DNA from: Pseudomonas sp. MM213
GTDB lineage: Bacteria; Pseudomonadota; Gammaproteobacteria; Pseudomonadales; Pseudomonadaceae
Direction: 5' to 3'
Assembly (NCBI RefSeq): GCF_020423045.1
Contig: NZ_CP081943.1
Location: 2,294,001-2,358,000 of the forward strand
Length of the DNA: 64,000 bases
The notes below the pieces were generated by a model, which was not told the origin of the DNA, searched no databases, and saw only the letters and a list, made by a program, of their open reading frames with translations. This document shows, piece after piece, positions 58,331 to 64,000 of this stretch. The position numbers and the translations under genes are program-made. How positions within the stretch are numbered: the stretch's first letter is position 1; each line of letters begins with the position of its first letter.

Positions 58331-59005
58331 ATGACTGTAGACATCAGCAACTTCACCATCGCTACCCCGCTTCCAATCTCCGACACCAACCCGATTGCGC
58401 TTGAGCTCATCGGCTGGCGCGCACTGCTCGAATGCCCCGACGTCATCTCAATGCTTGAAGATGGTTCGCTGCAGATGACGGCGCCGACGCTTGGAGCGTC
58501 CAGCAAGAGCACGCTACGAACTCGCTGTGAGTGGAAGGAGCCAGGTTACTGGCTGTTCTCCAGCGCAGCGGACCACTGGAACCGCCAGGAAATGCGACTG
58601 ACCAAAGTCAACTCGCTGCAGAAAGTCGTGATTGGCCAAATTCATGTGAAGGGTTCAGAACGACCTCCAGTGAAGGTGTTCTGGAACAAAGGAAAAATCA
58701 CCATGGGGTTCCGGTCAAGCTACCTCCAGGACGACCCGGTCAACTCGACGGTGTTGGAGAATGTACCGCTCGGTGCACTTTTCAAAATCAACATTCACGC
58801 AAACTCGAGCGGCGCCGTTTCTGTATCGGCCAGCTGTAACGGCGTCAAATCCACTTCCGCGATCATGCGCCTCGACAACACTTGGGACACGAAAACGCTT
58901 GCCTTTCACGGCGGCGTGTACAACCAGATCGATTACTCCGACACCACCGACCCGCTAGACGGTTCCGTCTGCATCATCAGCGATCTGTCGATCACTCACG
59001 CCTGA
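58331..59005 (+). CDS. Polysaccharide lyase family 7 (alginate lyase-like) protein
   Basis: A 224-residue beta-jelly-roll protein. The three PL7 catalytic blocks are recognisable in altered form: RTRCEW (Arg63/65, for RxELR), VIGQIH (Gln103, His105) and GGVYNQ (Tyr197, for KAGxYxQ). Known PL7 enzymes cleave alginate by beta-elimination; activity here is inferred. There is no signal peptide, so the protein would stay in the cytoplasm unless cells lyse. TGAGG precedes ATG 58331. It is preceded by a promoter bearing repressor-type operators and follows the split repressor gene. Confidence 0.8.
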   Translation: MTVDISNFTIATPLPISDTNPIALELIGWRALLECPDVISMLEDGSLQMTAPTLGASSKSTLRTRCEWKEPGYWLFSSAADHWNRQEMRLTKVNSLQKVVIGQIHVKGSERPPVKVFWNKGKITMGFRSSYLQDDPVNSTVLENVPLGALFKINIHANSSGAVSVSASCNGVKSTSAIMRLDNTWDTKTLAFHGGVYNQIDYSDTTDPLDGSVCIISDLSITHA

Positions 59006-59399
59006 TAGACCTGCCCGGCCTGATGAGCAAAACAGGTTTCAGGGGAACATCACTGCTGCAGCCTGGCGACAGGCTGTAGCGGGATGCGGATAAAATCCGG
59101 CAGGCCTGCGCGACCGACAAACACTTGCAGGCCGCAACGACCGATTTTGGGCTTCGCGCCCGCTGGCAATACAACTGCCGTCACACATACGCTACCATGT
59201 GCCTCATGTCGGGGATGAACCCTGCGTTTTATTGCCACTCGGCTCGGTCGTAGCGTTCAGATGTTGCTATCGACCACGCCCGACGAATCAACTCCGGCAT
59301 CGACCAGAGTGAACGGGCCGTTTGAAACGAGCTCGATTGGTACAACATTGGTACAGACAGAAACAGTACCCCTCTGAAACCCTTATGGAATCAGCCCCT
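59006..59399. other. Gene-free stretch between PL7 gene and folE
   Basis: 394 bases without a convincing gene. It holds a stable hairpin, GCTGCAGCCTG/CAGGCTGTAGC closed by a GCGA tetraloop (59055-59080), the inverted segment GCCTGC...GCAGGC (59107-59139), and a small GGGC...GCCC hairpin near 59146-59158. A 62-codon minus-strand frame (59050-59238) has no ribosome site. The folE promoter must lie near the right end. Confidence 0.4.
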
Positions 59400-59945
59400 G
59401 TGACACTGGAACAGAATTACACCGCGATTCTCGGCCAATTGGGCGAGGACGTCTCCCGCGAGGGCCTGCTCGACACGCCAAAACGTGCCGCCAAAGCCAT
59501 GCAGTACCTCTGCCGCGGTTATGAACAGACACTGGAAGAAGTCACCAACGGTGCCTTGTTCAGCTCCGACAACAGCGAAATGGTGCTGGTGAAAGACATC
59601 GAGCTCTACTCGTTGTGCGAACATCACCTGCTGCCGTTCATCGGCAAGGCGCATGTCGCCTACATCCCGAGCGGCAAAGTGCTGGGCCTGTCGAAAGTCG
59701 CGCGGATCGTCGATATGTACGCCCGCCGCCTGCAGATCCAGGAAAACCTCAGCCGCCAGATCGCCGATGCGGTCCAGCAAGTCACCGGCGCCCTGGGCGT
59801 TGCGGTGGTGATCGAGGCCAAGCACATGTGCATGATGATGCGCGGTGTGGAGAAGCAGAATTCGACGATGATCACCTCGGTGATGCTCGGTGAGTTCCGC
59901 GAAAACGCGGCGACCCGCAGCGAGTTTCTCAGCCTGATCAAGTAA
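59400..59945 (+). CDS. folE: GTP cyclohydrolase I
   Basis: A 181-residue enzyme that converts GTP to dihydroneopterin triphosphate, the first step of folate (and pterin) synthesis. Zinc ligands are the cysteine and histidine of [10 protein letters not shown] near residue 74 and the later cysteine in KHMCMMMRG. The start GTG 59400 gives the family length ([13 protein letters not shown]) and has GGA about nine bases upstream; an ATG at 59385 would add five residues. The gene has its own terminator. Confidence 0.93.
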   Translation: MTLEQNYTAILGQLGEDVSREGLLDTPKRAAKAMQYLCRGYEQTLEEVTNGALFSSDNSEMVLVKDIELYSLCEHHLLPFIGKAHVAYIPSGKVLGLSKVARIVDMYARRLQIQENLSRQIADAVQQVTGALGVAVVIEAKHMCMMMRGVEKQNSTMITSVMLGEFRENAATRSEFLSLIK

Positions 59946-59960
59946 TTCGCAGCAACGAGG

Positions 59961-59989
59961 AAAACCGGCATTCATCGCCGGTTTTTTTT
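59961..59989 (+). terminator. Rho-independent terminator of folE
   Basis: Stem AACCGGC/GCCGGTT with a seven-base loop and a run of eight T residues, about 17 bases after the stop. Confidence 0.92.
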
Positions 59990-60046
59990 CGTCTGCGAAA
60001 AATCAGGTAAGCTGCGCGCCTTCTTTCGCCCCGTGAGGCTTGTACC

Positions 60047-60418
60047 GTGTTCGTTAAAGCGCTTCGTGTCGGCCTCGGCCAACTGATCATTTTCATCGAC
60101 TTCATCACCCGTCCCGGCAAAAAGCAGCGCCCTGCCGCCGCCCAGGCTCAGGTTGAAGCGGCTGCCAAGGACCTGACGCTGTATCAGTTCCACGCCTGCC
60201 CGTTTTGCGTGAAAACCCGCCGCACCCTGCGCCGCCTGAATGTGCCGGTGGCGTTGCGTGATGCGAAGAACAACGAGCAGGATCGTCAGGTTCTGCTGGA
60301 GCAAGGCGGCAAGATCAAGGTCCCGTGCCTGCGCATTGAAGAGAATGGCCAGACCACCTGGATGTATGAGTCCAAGGTGATCATTGATTATCTGGACAAG
60401 CGATTCGCGGCGGCGTGA
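60047..60418 (+). CDS. Membrane-anchored glutaredoxin
   Basis: A 123-residue protein: a hydrophobic N-terminal anchor (about residues 3-22), a linker rich in Ala/Gln, and a glutaredoxin/GST-N thioredoxin fold (about 42-120) with active site CPFC at residues 51-54, cis-proline in VPCLRI near 92 and the DYLDKRF end. It probably reduces disulfides or glutathionylated proteins at the cytoplasmic face of the membrane. The start is GTG 60047, with GAGG about nine bases upstream. It is often annotated only as a GST N-terminal domain protein. Confidence 0.87.
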   Translation: MFVKALRVGLGQLIIFIDFITRPGKKQRPAAAQAQVEAAAKDLTLYQFHACPFCVKTRRTLRRLNVPVALRDAKNNEQDRQVLLEQGGKIKVPCLRIEENGQTTWMYESKVIIDYLDKRFAAA

Positions 60419-60441
60419 GGTTTGTGGTGTGGCTGACGGCC

Positions 60442-60510
60442 TCTTCGCGGGCAAGCCTCGCTCCTACAGGTTATGCATCTTCTGTAGGAGCGAGGCTTGC
60501 CCGCGAAGGC
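60442..60510. repeat. REP pair (BIME), GAGGCTTGCCCGCGAAGG subtype
   Basis: TCTTCGCGGGCAAGCCTCGC near 60442 and its complement ending at 60510, tail-in with a very short spacer. Confidence 0.85.
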
Positions 60511-60542
60511 GTCGGATCAACCACCACAAATCTCAAACAAAA

Positions 60543-60570
60543 AAAAACCGGCCCATGAGCCGGTTTTTTT
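60543..60570 (-). terminator. Bidirectional terminator between glutaredoxin and aminotransferase genes
   Basis: Stem AACCGGC/GCCGGTT flanked by A7 on the left and T7 on the right, so it can stop transcription from both convergent genes. It lies about ten bases after the aminotransferase stop. Confidence 0.9.
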
Positions 60571-60580
60571 ATCTCTGCGA

Positions 60581-61747
60581 TCAGGCCGCTTCCGCAGCCT
60601 GCGCCTGTCGCACCACCGCCGCCAATCGCTTCAACCCTTCATCCAGCCGCGCCGGATCGATGTGGCTGAAGTTCAGCCGCAAATGCCCCGGGTGATTATC
60701 CGGCTCCGGAAAAAACGGCTCACCCGGCATGAACGCCACATCCGCCGCCAGTGCCGGCTTGAGCAACGTGCGTGTGTCCAGCGGTTGTTTCAGCGTCAAC
60801 CAGAAAAACAGCCCGCCCTGCGGCACGTTCCACTCTGCCAAATCAGAAAAATGCGTTTCCAGCGCCGACTGAAACGCATCCCGGCGCACCCGGTAAAAAT
60901 CCCGCAGCTCACTCAGGTGCTGCTGGAATTTCTCGGTGCCGATCCACTGCAGCGCTTGCCACTGGCCGACGCGGTTGGTGTGCAGATCGGCGGACTGCTT
61001 GAGTTTCAGCAAATGCGGAAACAGGTCCGGACTGGCAATCAGATAGCCGACCCGCAATCCCGGCAACAGGGTTTTCGACACGGTGCCGGTGTAGATCCAG
61101 CTGGTCTTTTTCAAGCGACTGACGATTGGCCTGGCACTGCCGCCATCAAACGTCAGTTCGCGATACGGCTCGTCTTCGATCAGGGTGACGCCAAACTCAT
61201 CCAGCAACGCGGCGACCGCATCGCGCTTGGCCTCGCTGTAGCGCACCGCCGACGGGTTCTGGAATGTCGGGATCAGGTAGATGAACGCAGGCTGGTGTTT
61301 TTCCAGACGCGTGCGCAGCTCAAGCAGGTTCGGGCCGTCGGCCTCCAGCGGCACGGTGATGCAGTCGGCGCCAAACAGTTGAAAGATCTGCAACGCCGCC
61401 AGGTACGTCGGCGCTTCGAGCAGGATCTCGGTGCCTTTGTCGATGTAGAGCTTGGCCGCCAGATCGAGGGTTTGCTGCGAGCCGCTGACCACCAATACCT
61501 GACTCGCCTCGCACGGCACGCCCAGCGCTCGCGCCTCGGCCGCCAAGGCCTCGCGCAATTCCGGTTCGCCTTCGCTCATGCCGTATTGGCCGATGGACAG
61601 CGGCATGTCGGCCCATTCGACGGTCGGCAGCATGACTTCGGCCGGCAAGCCACCGGCGAACGACATCACTTGCGGGCGCTGGGCGGCGGCGAGGATTTCA
61701 CGGATCAAAGAACTTTTAAGGCGCGAGACACGTTCGGAAAAAGCCAT
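60581..61747 (-). CDS. PLP-dependent aminotransferase (fold type I, 2-aminoadipate/LysN-like)
   Basis: A 388-residue class I/II aminotransferase without the N-terminal GntR domain seen in MocR proteins. The PLP lysine is Lys225 in TGTVSKTLLPGLRVG, the cofactor-binding aspartate is in LIEDEPYRELTF near 190, and the substrate-carboxylate arginine is in HLRLNFSH near the end. Closest general type is valine-pyruvate/2-aminoadipate aminotransferase; substrate not known. Start ATG 61747 has only GGTGA upstream, followed by seven C residues on the coding strand. Divergent from a marR gene with shared operators. Confidence 0.87.
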   Translation of the reverse strand: MAFSERVSRLKSSLIREILAAAQRPQVMSFAGGLPAEVMLPTVEWADMPLSIGQYGMSEGEPELREALAAEARALGVPCEASQVLVVSGSQQTLDLAAKLYIDKGTEILLEAPTYLAALQIFQLFGADCITVPLEADGPNLLELRTRLEKHQPAFIYLIPTFQNPSAVRYSEAKRDAVAALLDEFGVTLIEDEPYRELTFDGGSARPIVSRLKKTSWIYTGTVSKTLLPGLRVGYLIASPDLFPHLLKLKQSADLHTNRVGQWQALQWIGTEKFQQHLSELRDFYRVRRDAFQSALETHFSDLAEWNVPQGGLFFWLTLKQPLDTRTLLKPALAADVAFMPGEPFFPEPDNHPGHLRLNFSHIDPARLDEGLKRLAAVVRQAQAAEAA

Positions 61748-61783
61748 GGGGGGGTCACCGGTAGCGAGGCCTGAGGAAAATGA

Positions 61784-61840
61784 GTCAAACTGGTTGACCG
61801 AAATTACGACAACCCGAACGGATACGTCAACATGCTTGAC
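61784..61840. promoter_or_regulatory. Twin MarR operators and promoter in the divergent gap
   Basis: GTCAA-N5-TTGAC occurs at 61784-61798 and again at 61826-61840, centres exactly 42 bp apart (four helical turns); the second covers the marR start codon. A minus-strand promoter TTGACG (61830-61825) / TAATTT (61806-61801), spacing 18, lies between and overlaps the right site, so it would be blocked when both are bound. Confidence 0.7.
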
Positions 61841-62275
61841 CTTAAAAATCCCGCCTCCCAGCAACAGGCCATGGAAGCGTTTTTCTTCGGCTACCAGGCG
61901 TTCACCGCCAAGGCCGACGAAATGCTCGAGCGTCGCGGCTTGAGCCGGGTGCATCAACGCATCGTGTTTTTCATCGCCCGCTATCCGAACCTGAGCGTCA
62001 AGGAGTTGCTGGCATTGCTCGGCGTGAGCAAGCAGGCACTGAACATTCCACTGCGCCAGTTGGTGGAAATGCACTTGGTAGACAGCGTTGCGTCCGAGAC
62101 CGACAAGCGTAAACGGCTGCTGGAACTGACCGTGGAAGGGGCGCGGTTTGAGCAATCGTTGCGGCGTGAGCAGGTGAAACTGCTGGAGCGGGTGTTTGCC
62201 GAGGCTGGAGAGACGGCGGTGAATGGGTGGTTGGCGGTGAATCTGGCGCTTGGGGAGAACCAGCAAAAAATCTGA
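61832..62275 (+). CDS. MarR-family transcriptional regulator
   Basis: A 147-residue winged-helix regulator. The recognition helix lies in LGVSKQALNIPLRQLVEM (about residues 63-80) and the wing in SETDKRKRLLELT. It is divergent from the aminotransferase gene, and two GTCAA-N5-TTGAC palindromes lie in the 84-base gap and over its own start, so autoregulation and control of the aminotransferase are likely. No clear ribosome site precedes ATG 61832. Confidence 0.88.
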   Translation: MLDLKNPASQQQAMEAFFFGYQAFTAKADEMLERRGLSRVHQRIVFFIARYPNLSVKELLALLGVSKQALNIPLRQLVEMHLVDSVASETDKRKRLLELTVEGARFEQSLRREQVKLLERVFAEAGETAVNGWLAVNLALGENQQKI

Positions 62276-62287
62276 ATCCTGGAAACC

Positions 62288-62360
62288 GCCTTCGCGGGCA
62301 AGCCTCGCTCCTACAGGATATGCGCCGCTTTTGTAGGAGCGAGGCTTGCCCGCGAAGGCG
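62288..62360. repeat. REP pair (BIME), GAGGCTTGCCCGCGAAGGCG subtype
   Basis: CGCCTTCGCGGGCAAGCCTC at 62287 and its complement ending at 62360, tail-in, 12 bases after the marR stop. Confidence 0.86.
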
Positions 62361-62394
62361 TCCTTTCTGGCGATATATCCCTATTGCCAAACTT

Positions 62395-62448
62395 TTCGTC
62401 TACAAAATCAAAAACATTATTTGCATTATTTGTATACAAAAGCATAAT
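62395..62448 (+). promoter_or_regulatory. Promoter with palindromic operator, purine permease
   Basis: TTGCAT (62421-62426) and CATAAT (62443-62448) are 16 bases apart. The perfect palindrome TTTGTATACAAA (62429-62440) fills the spacer, and a poorer copy, TTCGTCTACAAA, lies at 62395-62406. The form TNGT..ACNA suits a GntR-family (FadR subgroup) repressor. Confidence 0.6.
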
Positions 62449-62568
62449 CCACTGCGTGCGAGTTCCTGACCAAGCGGTCAACAAATTCGCGAATGCCTCA
62501 AAGGGCCGCTGCCACCCTCATGGGTCCGGCCCTGGAAATAACAATAAAACTCTTGAGGAGTACTCGCT

Positions 62569-63918
62569 GTGGAAAGCCGCAAATCCGAAGCCCCGTCGCT
62601 GGAACTCTCGCCGCCATTACGCAATGGCTGGCTGGAACGCATCTTCAAACTCAGCTTGCATGGCACCACGGTGAAGACCGAGTTGATTGCCGGTCTGACA
62701 ACCTTCATCACCATGGCTTACATCATCTTCGTCAACCCCAACATCATGGCCGACGCCGGGATCGATCACGGCGCGGCATTCGTTGCAACGTGCATCGCGG
62801 CTGCGCTGGGTTGTCTGTTGATGGGCCTGTACGCCAACTGGCCGGTCGGCCTCGCGCCGGGCATGGGCCTCAACGCCTTCTTCACCTACACCGTGGTCGG
62901 CACCATGGGCTACAACTGGGAAACCGCACTCGGTGCAGTGTTCGTGTCCGGTGTGTTGTTCATGATCCTGACCTTCTCCAAGATCCGCGAATGGCTGCTC
63001 AACAGCATTCCGGTGAGCCTGCGCTTTGCGATGGGCGCCGGCGTAGGTCTGTTCCTCGGCCTGATCGGCTTGAAAACCGCCGGCATCGTCGTCGATAGCC
63101 CGGCGACGCTGATCAAGCTCGGCTCGCTGCGTGAGCCCGGCCCGCTGCTCGCCGCCATCTGCTTCCTGATGATCGCCGTGCTCAGCTACCACAAGGTGTT
63201 CGGTGCGATTCTCATCAGCATCATCACCGTAACGCTGGCCGGTTGGGGTCTGGGACTGGTGCATTACGAAGGGATCATGTCGGCACCGCCGAGCCTGGCA
63301 CCGACCTGGATGGCCATGAACGTTGCCGGCGTATTCAACGTCAGCATGATCAGCGTAGTGCTGGCCTTCCTCTTCGTGCACATGTTCGACACCGCCGGCA
63401 CTTTGATGGGCGTCGCCCAGCGCGCCAACCTGGTGAACGCGGACGGTCGCATCGAAAACCTTTCCCGCGCCATGAAAGCTGACAGCGCCTCCAGCGTATT
63501 CGGTGCCGTGGTGGGTGTTCCTCCGGTAACAAGCTACGTGGAAAGTGCCGCGGGTGTAGCCGCTGGTGGTCGGACTGGTCTTACCGCAGTGACCGTAGGT
63601 GTGCTATTTATTGCAGCCATGTTTTTCGCACCGCTGGCTGGCATGATCCCCGCTTATGCAACAGCCGGCGCGCTGATTTACGTGGCAATGCTGATGATGG
63701 GCGGCATGGCGCACATCGAATGGGACGAAGCGACCGACAGCATTCCGGCGATCGTCACCGCGATCATGATGCCGCTGACCTTCTCGGTCGCCGACGGTAT
63801 TGCGCTGGGCTTCATCACCTATGTGGCGTTGAAAGCCGGCACCGGTAAATACAAGGAAATTTCCGTGAGCCTGTGGGTGCTCTGCGCGATCTTCATCGCC
63901 AAGTTCATCTTCTTGTAA
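62569..63918 (+). CDS. Purine permease, AzgA/NCS2 type
   Basis: A 449-residue transporter with about 12-14 membrane segments, close to the adenine/guanine/hypoxanthine permeases of the AzgA group. Family blocks: ELIAGLTTFITMAYIIFVNP near residue 38, GLAPGMGLNAFFTY near 91, HMFDTAGTLMGVAQRANL near 271 and the GVPPVTSYVESAAGVAAGGR loop near 316. The start is GTG 62569, with GAGGAG about nine bases upstream. A promoter with a TTTGTATACAAA palindrome lies about 120 bases before it. Confidence 0.92.
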   Translation: MESRKSEAPSLELSPPLRNGWLERIFKLSLHGTTVKTELIAGLTTFITMAYIIFVNPNIMADAGIDHGAAFVATCIAAALGCLLMGLYANWPVGLAPGMGLNAFFTYTVVGTMGYNWETALGAVFVSGVLFMILTFSKIREWLLNSIPVSLRFAMGAGVGLFLGLIGLKTAGIVVDSPATLIKLGSLREPGPLLAAICFLMIAVLSYHKVFGAILISIITVTLAGWGLGLVHYEGIMSAPPSLAPTWMAMNVAGVFNVSMISVVLAFLFVHMFDTAGTLMGVAQRANLVNADGRIENLSRAMKADSASSVFGAVVGVPPVTSYVESAAGVAAGGRTGLTAVTVGVLFIAAMFFAPLAGMIPAYATAGALIYVAMLMMGGMAHIEWDEATDSIPAIVTAIMMPLTFSVADGIALGFITYVALKAGTGKYKEISVSLWVLCAIFIAKFIFL

Positions 63919-63940
63919 ACACAGGTACTCGCTTGAAAAC

Positions 63941-63967
63941 AGCCTCACCCCGTCGGGTGAGGCTTTT
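63941..63967 (+). terminator. Rho-independent terminator of the purine permease gene
   Basis: A ten-pair stem AGCCTCACCC/GGGTGAGGCT with a CGTC loop, then TTT, 22 bases after the stop. Confidence 0.85.
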
Positions 63968-63986
63968 GTGCAAATGGAGGAAAGTG

Positions 63987-64000
63987 ATGAGTCTGGAAAC
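63987..64000 (+). CDS. Start of a further gene (cut by window end)
   Basis: GGAGGAAAGTG followed by ATG 63987 begins a frame reading M-S-L-E. Only four codons are visible. LysE-type amino-acid exporters in Pseudomonas can begin this way, but four residues are too few to claim it. Confidence 0.45.

Noticed and set aside
57304..59005. A prophage or pyocin cluster around the repressor-like gene
   Set aside because: No integrase, structural, holin or lysin genes are present; flanks are chromosomal (smr, folE). At most it is a remnant or a domesticated module.
59190..59340. Possible tRNA-, tmRNA- or other known stable RNA gene before folE
   Set aside because: No cloverleaf, CCA end, tag frame or other family mark could be found.

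Overview
The window is Pseudomonas chromosome, most likely of the P. fluorescens group. Evidence: about 60% GC, a fused nuoCD inside a complete nuoA-N operon, a DUF3509 protein, and many REP-type palindromes of the CTGTAGGAGCGAGGCTTGCCCGCG kind between genes. I see no rRNA, tRNA or CRISPR array. Apart from one small phage-repressor-like locus, the gene content is chromosomal housekeeping and accessory metabolism.

Layout. 1-606 is the 3' end of isocitrate lyase (aceA). 1268-16207 is the complete NADH dehydrogenase I operon (13 genes, nuoC and nuoD fused). 16262-16917 holds a 300-bp dispersed repeat and two REP pairs. 16966-22902 (minus) is a six-gene ABC importer operon in the order of the rhizobial glycerol transporter GlpSTPQUV, with a divergent sigma54 activator at 23356-25194. 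25410-28510 (minus) carries cysS and glnS, opposite ppiB-lpxH. 30118-34980 (minus) is a marR / outer-membrane factor / emrA / emrB efflux operon. 35227-40619 (minus) is tamB-tamA. Then come a GNAT, xthA, a PstS-OmpA fusion, a repeat-rich island (43978-44930), an ankyrin protein, a long-chain acyl-CoA synthetase and DUF3509. 48132-52266 (minus) is aroC, an MFS transporter and the methionine salvage genes mtnB, mtnD and mtnC. 52395-57186 holds an alpha/beta hydrolase, a membrane-anchored GNAT-like protein, prmB, an isochorismatase-like protein, a small membrane protein and an Smr protein. 57304-59005 is a CI-like repressor, frameshifted in a C tract, plus an alginate-lyase-like (PL7) gene. The end holds folE, an anchored glutaredoxin, an aminotransferase with a divergent MarR regulator, an AzgA-type purine permease and the first codons of another gene.

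Main observations. (1) The repressor/PL7 locus looks like one regulon. One palindrome type (TATGGGA..TCCCGTA) lies inside the repressor's own, apparently leaderless, promoter and twice over a strong promoter in front of the PL7 gene. The repressor reading frame is broken in a C6 tract between its DNA-binding and autocleavage domains. (2) Three copies of a 300-bp intergenic repeat show compensatory base changes in two stems, implying selection on a folded structure. (3) The ABC importer has two unlike ATPases whose degenerate motifs complement each other, predicting one good and one dead ATP site. Its promoter region has a sigma54 -24/-12 element and an array of TGAACA half-sites next to a GAFTGA-type activator gene. 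(4) Several local regulators have readable operators: twin CTGCCTAGGCAG at marR/emr, twin GTCAA-N5-TTGAC 42 bp apart at the aminotransferase/marR pair, and TTTGTATACAAA within the purine permease promoter.
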